From contig NZ_WGNY01000036.1 in the NCBI RefSeq assembly GCF_016124325.1, forward strand, positions 52,755-116,754: 64,000 nt of DNA, in the 5' to 3' direction. The notes under the pieces are model-generated. The model searched no databases and was not told the DNA's origin. It saw only the letters and a program-made list of their open reading frames with translations. Source of the stretch: Phenylobacterium sp. (GTDB lineage: Bacteria; Pseudomonadota; Alphaproteobacteria; Caulobacterales; Caulobacteraceae). Numbering within the stretch: the stretch's first letter is position 1; each line of letters starts with the position of its first letter. Below are positions 1 through 7,503 of the stretch, one piece after another. Position numbers and translations under genes: made by a program.

Positions 1-1802
1 ACGACCACCTCTTCACCGAGGGGCTGGAGGCGCGGCCCGATAAGCCCTCCAACGTCGCCCGCCGCCATCGCAACCTGCGCGGCGACCCCGAGGCCGCCTT
101 CGCCGACGCCGACGTGGTGGTCGAGGGCCGCTACGTGACCCCGCCCGTCCACCAGGGCTACATCGAGCCCCAGGCCTGCGTGGCCGCCTGGGCCGAGGAC
201 GGCCGCTGCGACGTCTGGAGCTCCAGCCAGGGCCAGTTCATGGTCCGCACCTATTGCGCCAAGGTGCTGGGGGTCGAGATTTCCGACATCCGCGTGACCC
301 CCGCCGAGATCGGCGGCGGCTTCGGCGGCAAGACCACCGTCTACCTCGAACCCCTGGCGCTCGCCCTGTCGCGCGCCAGCGGCCATCCGGTGAAGATGGT
401 GATGACCCGCGAGGAGGTGTTCCGCGCCACGGGCCCGACCTCGGGCTCGGTCATGAACGTGCGCTTCGGCGCGAAGAAGGACGGCACGATCACCGCCGCC
501 GAGGTGGAGCTGAAGTTCCAGGCCGGCGCCTTCCCGGGCTCGCCTGTGGGCGCGGCCTGCATGACCGCGCTCGCCTGCTACGACGTGCCGAACTTCCTGA
601 TCACCGGCTACGACGTGGTCAACAACACGCCCAAGGTGGCCGCCTACCGCGCCCCCGGCGCGCCGATCGCCGCCTTCGCCGTGGAGAGCGCCATCGACGA
701 CCTCGCCCGCGCGCTTTCGATGGACCCGATCGCGCTCCGCGAAAAGAACGCCGTGCGCGACGGGACCAAGGCCTCCTACGGGCCCACGTACCAGAACATC
801 GGCTATGTCGAGACGCTCGCCGCCATCCGCGACAGCGAGCACTACAAGGCCCCGCTCGGGCCCAACCAGGGCCGCGGCGTCGCGGTGGGCTTCTGGTTCA
901 ACGTGGGCGGCGAAAGCACGGCGGCGGTCAACATCGCCGAGGACGGCAGCGCCGTGGTCGTCACCGGCAACCCCGACATCGGCGGCAGCCGCGCCTCCAT
1001 GGCCATGATGGCCGCCGAGACGCTCGGCATCCCGGTCGAGCGGGTCCGCCCGATGGTCGCCGACACCGCCTCCATCGGCTACTCGATGCTGACCGGCGGC
1101 AGCCGCACGACCTTCGCCACCGGCATGGCCGTCGTCCAGGCGGCGGAGAAGGTCATCGCCGACCTGAAGGCCCGCGCCGCCAAGCTGTGGGACGTGCCGG
1201 CCGACCAGGTGGAATGGCGCGGCGGCGAGGCCATCTGCCTCGACCCCAAGGCCGACAAGAAGCCGCTGACGCTCGAAACCCTGGCGGCCCAGTCGGCGCG
1301 CACCGGCGGCCCGATCGCGGCCCAGGTCTCGATCAACGCCCAGGGCGCCGGCCCCGGCTTCGGCGTGCACCTGTGCGACGTCGAGGTCGATCCCGAGACC
1401 GGGCAGGTCAGCGTCGTGCGCTACACCGCCGCCCAGGACGTGGGCCGGGCCATCCACCCCAGCTACGTCGAAGGCCAGGTGCAGGGCGGCGTCGCCCAGG
1501 GCGTCGGCTGGGCGCTGAACGAGGAATACATCTTCGACGCCCAGGGCCAGATGGAGAACCCCGGCTTCCTCGATTACCGGATGCCCGTGGCCTCGGACCT
1601 GCCGATGCTGGACGCCATCCTCGTCGAGGTGCCGAACCCGCGGCACCCCTACGGCGCCAAGGGCGTGGGCGAGGTGCCGATCGTGCCGCCGCTGGCGGCC
1701 GTCGCCAATGCGCTGCGCGGGGCGACCGGCGTGCGCATCCCGGCGCTGCCGCTGTCGCCGCCCAAGGTGCTGGCCGCCCTGGATGGCGCCAAGGCGGGCT
1801 GA
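1..1802 (+). CDS. Xanthine dehydrogenase-family molybdopterin-binding subunit (5' end outside window)
   Basis: This is the C-terminal part of the large catalytic subunit of a molybdenum hydroxylase. The reading frame is open from the window edge (first full codon at base 3), so the N-terminus lies outside. Visible family signatures are GGGFGGK (about 312-332), the cofactor-contacting segment YRAPGAP (about 645-668) and GVGEVP near the end, whose Glu codon (1671-1673) matches the catalytic Glu of xanthine dehydrogenases. These enzymes hydroxylate aldehydes or N-heterocycles using Mo-pterin and pass electrons to 2Fe-2S and FAD partners, which would be expected upstream. The substrate cannot be told from this fragment. 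A MoaD-like gene follows after 13 bases. Confidence 0.93.
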   Translation, partial: DHLFTEGLEARPDKPSNVARRHRNLRGDPEAAFADADVVVEGRYVTPPVHQGYIEPQACVAAWAEDGRCDVWSSSQGQFMVRTYCAKVLGVEISDIRVTPAEIGGGFGGKTTVYLEPLALALSRASGHPVKMVMTREEVFRATGPTSGSVMNVRFGAKKDGTITAAEVELKFQAGAFPGSPVGAACMTALACYDVPNFLITGYDVVNNTPKVAAYRAPGAPIAAFAVESAIDDLARALSMDPIALREKNAVRDGTKASYGPTYQNIGYVETLAAIRDSEHYKAPLGPNQGRGVAVGFWFNVGGESTAAVNIAEDGSAVVVTGNPDIGGSRASMAMMAAETLGIPVERVRPMVADTASIGYSMLTGGSRTTFATGMAVVQAAEKVIADLKARAAKLWDVPADQVEWRGGEAICLDPKADKKPLTLETLAAQSARTGGPIAAQVSINAQGAGPGFGVHLCDVEVDPETGQVSVVRYTAAQDVGRAIHPSYVEGQVQGGVAQGVGWALNEEYIFDAQGQMENPGFLDYRMPVASDLPMLDAILVEVPNPRHPYGAKGVGEVPIVPPLAAVANALRGATGVRIPALPLSPPKVLAALDGAKAG

Positions 1803-1815
1803 CCGGACGGTTCCG

Positions 1816-2061
1816 ATGGCGCACGTGGTCGCGGGCAGCGAATGCTGGGCCTTCACCGGCGGCGCCTCGGAGTTCGACATCGAGGCGTCCACCGTCCGCG
1901 ACCTGATCCAGGCGCTGGACGCCCGCTTCCCCGGCCTGGGCGAGTTCATCGACCGGCGCATGGCCTTCGCCATCGACGGCGAGATTCACCAGGACGCCTG
2001 GTTCTCGCCGATCGGCCCGAAGAGCGAGGTCTATCTGATCCCCAAGATCGGCGGGGGCTGA
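1816..2061 (+). CDS. MoaD/ThiS-family small sulfur-carrier-like protein
   Basis: An 81-residue beta-grasp-type protein ending in IGGG. A C-terminal Gly-Gly is what E1-like enzymes adenylate and thiocarboxylate in MoaD and ThiS proteins. The ATG at 1816 lies 13 bases after the stop of the molybdenum hydroxylase, so the two are probably cotranscribed. It could supply sulfur for molybdopterin or for a cofactor of its partner, but it may be a divergent member with another acceptor. Function in this pairing is inferred from position and the terminal glycines only. Confidence 0.75.
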   Translation: MAHVVAGSECWAFTGGASEFDIEASTVRDLIQALDARFPGLGEFIDRRMAFAIDGEIHQDAWFSPIGPKSEVYLIPKIGGG

Positions 2062-2078
2062 GCCCGGCCTGGAGCACG

Positions 2079-2140
2079 TCTTTCGACTTGCAGGCCTTCT
2101 GATCCCTCACGACGCCTCATCGTGAGGGGGAAGGCCTCTA
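2079..2140. repeat. Interspersed palindromic repeat, family A copy 1 (also terminator-like)
   Basis: Nested inverted repeat with outer arms AGGCCTTC and GAAGGCCT and inner arms CCCTCACGA and TCGTGAGGG around a 7-base loop. It lies between convergent genes and could form a strong hairpin in either transcript. Its right edge contains the TAG stop codon of the minus-strand transporter gene. Related copies are at 33479-33542, 45520-45584 and 49247-49312. Confidence 0.85.
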
Positions 2141-3187
2141 GAACCACTTCAGCTTTCGGAAGATCAGCAGCTGGGCGACGAACACGGCGGCCAGCAGCGC
2201 CACCGTCACCCAGAACCCGTCGCTCGCGTTCGCGCCGGGAATCCCGCCGACGTTGACGCCCAGCAGCCCGGTCAGGAACCCCAGCGGCAGGAAGATCGCC
2301 GCCACCAGCGACAGCATGTACATGGTCCGGTTCGTCTGGTCGGCCGCCCGGTTGTTGAGGTCGTCCTGCAGCACCAGGGCGCTCTCCTTCGAGACATCGA
2401 GGTCATCGAGGTAGCGGCGGAGCTTCTCGACCGTTTCGTGCACGTCGCGCCGGTTGGCGTCGGTCATCCAGGCCGGCGGTGTCTTCAGCAGTTGCAGCAA
2501 GGCGTCGTGCTGCGGGGTCATGTAGCGCTTCAGCGCCAGGCAGTAGCGGCGGATCTTGGCGATCTCGGCCAGGGTCGCGCGGCTGTCGCGGCCCGACTCC
2601 ATGTCTTCGAGGTCGTCGATCAGCTCGTTGATGTCGACGATGGTGGGGCTCATCTTCGCGACCATCTGCTCGATCAGCTCGGTCACCAGATCGCCCGACG
2701 TCGCCGGGCCCCGCCCCGCGTCCAGCATCCCCAGGACGTCGCGCGGCGACTGCAGCCGCCGCCGGCGCAGCGACACGACCCGGCCCGCGTCGGCCCAGAT
2801 CTGCATGGCGATCATGTCCTCGGGCTGCGCGCCCGGGTTCATGTTGACCCCGCGCAGGATCGTCACCAGCCCGCCGCCCTCCAGATAGACGCGTGGCCGC
2901 GTCTCGTTCGACGTGAGCGCCTCGACGGTGACCTCGGGCAGGCCGAGCCCCCCGCGCAGGAAGGCCGCCGTGTCCGGGTTGGTGCGGTCGAGGTGCAGCC
3001 ACAGCACCTCCCCCTTCGCGCCGGGCGTCCATCCGGGCGCGTCGGCCCAGGCGATCGGCCGGCCGCCGCCCTTGCCGTCGAGCACGCGGGCGAACAGCAG
3101 CGCGCCGCTGGCCCCGGGATCGGCGTCGGTGGGGTCGTCATGCGCCTGCGCCGTCAGGCCCGGCGATACGTCTATGGGGGTTGGCAT
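2138..3187 (-). CDS. zntB: CorA/ZntB-family divalent cation transporter
   Basis: A 349-residue inner-membrane metal transporter of the CorA superfamily. A long cytoplasmic N-terminal domain with helical segments is followed by two C-terminal membrane helices (about 290-312 and 325-344). The first ends in GVNVGGIP, the GxN selectivity motif in the form typical of ZntB rather than the GMN-type CorA. ZntB proteins move Zn2+, probably as a proton-coupled importer. I chose the ATG at 3187 because GAGGAG sits 8 bases upstream; the frame stays open further, but longer versions would run into the LysR gene. It lies 52 bases downstream of that gene. The stop TAG comes from repeat family A. Confidence 0.88.
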   Translation of the reverse strand: MPTPIDVSPGLTAQAHDDPTDADPGASGALLFARVLDGKGGGRPIAWADAPGWTPGAKGEVLWLHLDRTNPDTAAFLRGGLGLPEVTVEALTSNETRPRVYLEGGGLVTILRGVNMNPGAQPEDMIAMQIWADAGRVVSLRRRRLQSPRDVLGMLDAGRGPATSGDLVTELIEQMVAKMSPTIVDINELIDDLEDMESGRDSRATLAEIAKIRRYCLALKRYMTPQHDALLQLLKTPPAWMTDANRRDVHETVEKLRRYLDDLDVSKESALVLQDDLNNRAADQTNRTMYMLSLVAAIFLPLGFLTGLLGVNVGGIPGANASDGFWVTVALLAAVFVAQLLIFRKLKWF

Positions 3188-3239
3188 GTCGGCGTCTCCT
3201 CGGGCGGCCCGCCAGTCTAGCCCCTTGACCGCGTCGCGC

Positions 3240-4148
3240 TCAAAGGCTCCCGGGCCGGGCGTCCCGGCCGCCGACAACGGCCAGCCGCCCCAGTTCGCCG
3301 GCGGCGAAGTCGAGGAAGGCGCGCACGCGGGCCGGCATCAGGCGCGTGGTGGTTGTGACCAGCTGCACCGGAATGGGCCCGGGTTCGAACGGCTCCAGCA
3401 GCCGCACGAGGCGGCCGTCGGCCAGCTCTTCAGCCACCTGGTACGAGAACACCCGCGTTACGCCTCGGCCAGCTACGGCCTCGGCGACGACGGCCTCGAT
3501 GGCGTTGATCATCAGCCGGGGCTTCAGGCGCACGACCTCGCCGCCGAAGCGCCACTCGGGCGGGCCGGGCTGGCTGCTCGAATGAACGATCTCGTGGTCG
3601 GCGAGGTCGCCCGGACGCCCGGGCGTCCCGCATCGCGCCAGATAGCCGGGCGCCGCCACGACCAGGCGGCGCACCTCGCCCACCCGCCGCGCAATCAGGC
3701 CCGAGTCCGACAGCGCCCCGATCCGCACCGCCACGTCGAGACCCTCGTCCACGAGATCGAGGTTGCGGTCGTTCAGCACCAGTTCGGCGGTCACGCCCGG
3801 ATGGGCGTCGAGGAAGCGGGCGAGCACCGGCGCCGCGTGGCGGCGGCCGAAGACCAGCGGCGCGCTGATCCGCAACGCGCCGCGAAGCGGCCCGGCCTCC
3901 TCCCGCGCGATGGCGGCCTCGTAGCCGGCGAGCACCCCGCGCGCGTCGTCCGCCAAGCGCCGGCCGGCGTCGGTGACCGACAGCTTGCGTGTGGTCCGCT
4001 CGACGAGCCGCGCGCCGACCCGGGCCTCCAGCGCCGAGAGGGTGCGCGTCACCGCTGGCGGCGAGCGCCGCAGCCGCCGCGCCGCTCCGGCGAGGCTCCC
4101 GGCGTCCAGCACCGCCAGGAAGGTCTGCAGCTCGTCCAGCCGGTCCAA
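3240..4148 (-). CDS. LysR-family transcriptional regulator
   Basis: A 302-residue LysR protein with the N-terminal winged helix-turn-helix (about residues 4-60, with the typical AGSLAGAARRL segment) and a C-terminal effector-binding domain. The start is a TTG at 4148: an in-frame stop lies two codons upstream and no ATG occurs within the first residues of the HTH. It is divergent from a glutathione transferase gene, and a perfect palindrome lies immediately upstream (4155-4169). The usual arrangement is autoregulation plus control of the divergent gene. The inducer is unknown. Confidence 0.92.
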   Translation of the reverse strand: MDRLDELQTFLAVLDAGSLAGAARRLRRSPPAVTRTLSALEARVGARLVERTTRKLSVTDAGRRLADDARGVLAGYEAAIAREEAGPLRGALRISAPLVFGRRHAAPVLARFLDAHPGVTAELVLNDRNLDLVDEGLDVAVRIGALSDSGLIARRVGEVRRLVVAAPGYLARCGTPGRPGDLADHEIVHSSSQPGPPEWRFGGEVVRLKPRLMINAIEAVVAEAVAGRGVTRVFSYQVAEELADGRLVRLLEPFEPGPIPVQLVTTTTRLMPARVRAFLDFAAGELGRLAVVGGRDARPGSL

Positions 4149-4154
4149 TCGTTA

Positions 4155-4169
4155 TTCCAAGAATTGGAA
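4155..4169. promoter_or_regulatory. Candidate LysR operator between lysR-type gene and gst
   Basis: Perfect palindrome TTCCAAgaaTTGGAA, fitting the T-N11-A pattern of LysR sites. It lies 7 bases from the TTG start of the regulator and about 80 bases upstream of the divergent transferase gene. Binding is inferred from position and symmetry. Confidence 0.6.
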
Positions 4170-4249
4170 GAGTGACTTCCGCTTGTGGCTCATTCTGGTC
4201 GGCATGCGCAATGGCTAGCTTTGGGGCTCACCGCAACGAGGACCCTCGA

Positions 4250-4855
4250 ATGACCGCTCGTCTCCGTCTCCACGGCATCCCGATCTCGGGCCACGTCCAC
4301 AAGGTGGAACTGTTCCTGCGCCTGCTCGGCCTCGACTACGAGTACGTCGAGACGTCACGCGATGTGTGGACCGCCGACGCCTTCACGCGCCTCAACCCGC
4401 TGCATCAGATTCCCGTGTTGGAGGACGGCGACTTCGCGCTGCCCGACTCCAACGCGATCCTCGTCTACCTGGCCCTGCGCTACGATCCCGACGGGCCCTG
4501 GCTGCCGCGCGATCCGGTCGCCGCCGCCCAGGTGCAGCGCTGGCTGTCGATCTCCGCCGGCGAGATCCGCTTCGGGCCGGCCCGCGCGCGGGTGATCCAG
4601 CTCCTGGGCGGGACGGGCGACCTTGCCGCGGCCCAGGCCATCGCCCAGGCCCTGCTGGCGGTGATGGATGCGCACCTCACCGGCCGCGCCTGGCTGGTGG
4701 GCGAGACGCCGACCCTGGCCGACCTCGCCTGCTATCCCTACATGGCGACCGCGCCGGAGGGCGGCGTCGACCTCGAGCCCTTCCCGGCCGTCCGCGCCTG
4801 GATCTCCCGGCTGGAGGCCCTGCCCGGCCTCAAGCCCATGCCCAGGGCCGCCTGA
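4250..4855 (+). CDS. Glutathione S-transferase family protein
   Basis: A 201-residue cytosolic GST. The N-terminal thioredoxin-like domain (about 1-78) carries the conserved NPLHQIPVLEDGD segment, with the cis-Pro that positions glutathione, and DSNAILVYL. The helical C-terminal domain contains the N-capping box region LADLACYPY. The family conjugates glutathione to electrophiles; the substrate here is unknown. The ATG at 4250 has ACGAGGA about 8 bases upstream. It is divergent from the LysR gene and separated by one base from the following PPOX-like gene, suggesting a two-gene unit under LysR control. Confidence 0.92.
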   Translation: MTARLRLHGIPISGHVHKVELFLRLLGLDYEYVETSRDVWTADAFTRLNPLHQIPVLEDGDFALPDSNAILVYLALRYDPDGPWLPRDPVAAAQVQRWLSISAGEIRFGPARARVIQLLGGTGDLAAAQAIAQALLAVMDAHLTGRAWLVGETPTLADLACYPYMATAPEGGVDLEPFPAVRAWISRLEALPGLKPMPRAA

Positions 4856-4856
4856 C

Positions 4857-5774
4857 ATGGACGATGGACCCTTCCACGTGGGCGAGTTGCGGGCGCAGGC
4901 TCTGGCCGGCGTCGAAGCCGCGGGCGGCGGGTTCGGCGTGCGCCCCTTCATGCCGGATCAGCACCGCCTGTTCTTCGCCCAGTTGCCGTTCGCGATCGCC
5001 GCGACCGTCGACGAAGCCGGCGCGCCGGTCGCGACGGTGCTGGCCGGCGGCGAGGGCTTCATCGCCAGCGTCGACCCGCAGAGCCTGGCCATCGCCGCGC
5101 GCAGTGCCGATCCATCGGGCCGCGAGTTCGTGACGGGCCGGCCGTTCGCGCTGCTGGGGATCGAGCCCCACACGCGCCGCCGCAACCGCGCCAACGGAAC
5201 CATCGCCTGGATGGGCGAGGAAGGCCTGCTGGTCCGCGTCGACCAGAGCTTCGGCAACTGCCCGCAGTACATCCACCGCCGGGTGCTGGAGCTCAAGCCG
5301 GTGACCGAGTCGGCGTTCGAGTCCTTCACGGGCCTGGACGCCGACGCGCGCGCCCAGGTCCAGGCCGCCGACACCTTCTTCGTCGCCACCGCCAGCGGGT
5401 CGGGGGTGGCGAAGGGCGGTGTCGACATCTCGCACCGTGGTGGGCCGGGCGGCTTTGTCCAGGTCGACGGCGACACGCTGCTGATCCCCGACTACCGGGG
5501 CAACCACTACTTCAACACCCTGGGCAATCTGCTGCTGGAGCCGCGGGCCGGGCTGCTGTTCGTCGACCTCGACGCCGGCCGGCTGTTGCACCTGAGCGGG
5601 ACCGCCGAAATCCTGTGGGACCGGACCGATCTGCTCGGCGCGGAGCGTGTGTGGCGCTTTCGGGTGGGCGGCGGCTGGCGCGGGCCCTCGCCGATCGCTC
5701 AGGCGGCCGTCCAGCCGCCGTCGGCCGTCAGCGCCGCGCCGGTCGTGGAGGCGCCCAGGTCCGAGACCAGGTAG
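4857..5774 (+). CDS. Pyridoxamine 5'-phosphate oxidase-like flavin-binding protein
   Basis: A 305-residue protein of the large PPOX-like split-barrel family. It contains the FMN-contact style segments RANGTIAW and NCPQYIHRR (about residues 119-142) and a second barrel with DYRGNHYFNTLGNLL. Similar proteins bind FMN or F420-like cofactors and reduce small molecules, but no reaction can be assigned. The ATG follows the gst stop by one base, so the two are likely coexpressed. The last 76 bases overlap the convergent 3-hydroxybutyrate dehydrogenase gene; the final low-complexity tail looks like a barrel domain extended by loss of an earlier stop. Confidence 0.85.
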   Translation: MDDGPFHVGELRAQALAGVEAAGGGFGVRPFMPDQHRLFFAQLPFAIAATVDEAGAPVATVLAGGEGFIASVDPQSLAIAARSADPSGREFVTGRPFALLGIEPHTRRRNRANGTIAWMGEEGLLVRVDQSFGNCPQYIHRRVLELKPVTESAFESFTGLDADARAQVQAADTFFVATASGSGVAKGGVDISHRGGPGGFVQVDGDTLLIPDYRGNHYFNTLGNLLLEPRAGLLFVDLDAGRLLHLSGTAEILWDRTDLLGAERVWRFRVGGGWRGPSPIAQAAVQPPSAVSAAPVVEAPRSETR

Positions 5775-6502
5775 AGCAGCATCCCCGCAAGGTGGTCGTA
5801 CTCCACGAACGCCTTGTTGGGCTGGGCGGCCAGGATCACGTCCTCCACTACCCGCTCGCGCGGGATGCCGCGGGCCTTGGCCTGGTCGTCGATCTGCATC
5901 TCCACCAGCGGGGTCTTCACATAGCCTGGGCAGATGGCGTTCACGGTGATGCCCTGGCGGGCCACCTCCAGGGCGCACGACTTGGTGAAGCCCACCACCC
6001 CGTGCTTGGCCGCCACATAGGCCGACTTGAACGGCGAGGCGACGAGGCCGTGGGCTGAGGCGATGTTGACCACCCGTCCGCGCCCCTGCGCCTTCATGAT
6101 CGGCAGGGCGTGCTTGGTGGCGTGGAAGGCCGACGACAGGTTGATGGCGATGATCGCGGCCCATTTCTCGTCGGGGAACTCGTCGACGGGCGCGACGTGC
6201 TGGATGCCGGCGTTGTTGACCAGGATGTCGAGCCGCCCCAGCTCGGACTTCGCATAGCCGATCAGGTCGGCGATCTCGGCCGGCTTGGTCATGTCGGCGG
6301 CGTGGTAGAGCACCCTGGCGCCGGACGCCGCCTTGGCCTCCATGGCCGCGCGGTCGGCCTCGATCTTCGCCGCGTCGCCGAAGCCGTTCAGCACCACGCT
6401 GACGCCCTGCTCCACGAGCGCGGTCGCCATGGCCTGGCCGATGCCGCTGGTCGAACCGGTGACGACGGCGACCTGTCCTTCGAGGTGATAATCCACGGCC
6501 AT
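5699..6502 (-). CDS. bdhA: 3-hydroxybutyrate dehydrogenase (SDR family)
   Basis: A 267-residue classical short-chain dehydrogenase. The NAD-binding TGSTSGIG lies at residues 15-22, NNAG at 96-99, and the catalytic Ser149, Tyr162 and Lys166 (YVAAK) are in place. The sequence from SAHGLVASPFKSAYV through ICPGYVKTPLV is characteristic of D-3-hydroxybutyrate dehydrogenase, which interconverts 3-hydroxybutyrate and acetoacetate in PHB and ketone-body metabolism. The length matches the family. It lies two bases downstream of yaaA on the same strand, and its 3' end overlaps the convergent PPOX-like gene. Confidence 0.9.
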   Translation of the reverse strand: MAVDYHLEGQVAVVTGSTSGIGQAMATALVEQGVSVVLNGFGDAAKIEADRAAMEAKAASGARVLYHAADMTKPAEIADLIGYAKSELGRLDILVNNAGIQHVAPVDEFPDEKWAAIIAINLSSAFHATKHALPIMKAQGRGRVVNIASAHGLVASPFKSAYVAAKHGVVGFTKSCALEVARQGITVNAICPGYVKTPLVEMQIDDQAKARGIPRERVVEDVILAAQPNKAFVEYDHLAGMLLYLVSDLGASTTGAALTADGGWTAA

Positions 6503-6504
6503 GG

Positions 6505-7302
6505 TCAGGCGCCCTTTCTGGCAAGCGCGGCCGGCGGGGGCTGGGGCCGCATGAACACATATTCCTCGTCCGACGACCGATCGGCGACGAAGCGGTAGCC
6601 GTCGCGGTCGAAGGCCCGGAGGTCTGCGGCCCGTTCGATCCGCTCGTCGATGGCGAAGCGGGCCATCAGGCCGCGCGCCCGCTTGGCGTAGAACGAGACG
6701 ATCTTCGCCTGGCCGTCCTTCTCCTCGAGGAACCGGCAGGCCACCACCGGCAGCTTCAGCGCCTTGCGGTCGACGGCGCCGAAGTATTCCTCGCTGGCGC
6801 AGTTCACGAGCGTGCGGTCCTTGTGGTCCTGGGCCGCCGCATTCAGCGCCTCCGCGATCCGCCCGCCCCAGAAGTCGTAGAGCGACTGGCCGCGCCGGGT
6901 CTTGATCCGCACGCCCATCTCCAGGCGATAGGGCTGAATGGCGTCGAGCGGCCGCAGCACGCCGTAGAGGCCCGACAGGATCCGCACGTGGTCCTGCGCC
7001 CAGGCCAGGGCCTTCTTATCCAGCTCGCGGGCGCGCAGCCCCTGGTAGACGTCGCCGTTGAAGGCGAAGGCCGCCTGCAGTCCGTCGTCCGATTCCGGAT
7101 CGAAGACCTGGAACCGCTCGCGGTTCAGCTTCGCCAGGTCGTCCGACAGCGACATCATCCGCTTCAGGTCGACCACGCGCAGCCGCTTGGCGGTCTTGGC
7201 CAGCTCGGCCGTCTGGTCGCTCATCTGCGGCGTGCTCAGCGGGGCGTCTTGCGGCGCGGCGGCGAAGCTCAGCGCCTTGGCCGGGGAAAGCACGATCAGC
7301 AT
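6505..7302 (-). CDS. yaaA: YaaA-family peroxide stress resistance protein
   Basis: A 265-residue DUF328/UPF0246 protein. The start at MLIVLSPAK (7302) is the invariant family beginning, so longer in-frame versions are rejected. Other family segments visible are FNGDVYQGL, LSGLYGVLRPLDAIQPYRLEMG and NCASEEYF. In Escherichia coli YaaA lowers intracellular free iron during H2O2 stress and has DNA-binding ability. It is followed after two bases by bdhA. The upstream 200 bases hold an interspersed palindromic repeat. Confidence 0.93.
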   Translation of the reverse strand: MLIVLSPAKALSFAAAPQDAPLSTPQMSDQTAELAKTAKRLRVVDLKRMMSLSDDLAKLNRERFQVFDPESDDGLQAAFAFNGDVYQGLRARELDKKALAWAQDHVRILSGLYGVLRPLDAIQPYRLEMGVRIKTRRGQSLYDFWGGRIAEALNAAAQDHKDRTLVNCASEEYFGAVDRKALKLPVVACRFLEEKDGQAKIVSFYAKRARGLMARFAIDERIERAADLRAFDRDGYRFVADRSSDEEYVFMRPQPPPAALARKGA

Positions 7303-7387
7303 CGGGGCTGCATAGCCACCCCTGACGGGCGGCGCCAGCGGCTCGCAGCGTTTGCGCACAGGGATTGGTGGTTCGCACCGCACATCG

Positions 7388-7502
7388 CCGTCATCCCAGG
7401 CCTTGTGCTGGCATCCCTCTCGAAGCCGCCTCGCTTGCGACAAGTCGGAAACCGGACGTTCGGCCGATAGAGGGATCCTCGCCACCAGGGCGAGGATGAC
7501 GA
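7388..7502. repeat. Interspersed inverted repeat bounded by GTCATCC / GGATGAC
   Basis: Left boundary CGTCATCCCAGGCCTTGTG and right boundary GGCGAGGATGACG are in inverted orientation; the right half also forms its own hairpin (ATCCTCGCC / GGGCGAGGAT). It fills the space between yaaA and the FAD-linked dehydrogenase gene. Related units are at 48131-48171, 60558-60687 and 63919-63959. Confidence 0.75.
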
Positions 7503-7503
7503 T

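Noticed and set aside
2438..3220. Plus-strand ORF opposite the ZntB gene
   Set aside because: It is antisense to a clear family member, and its His/Gln/Arg-rich translation is a shadow of the real codons.
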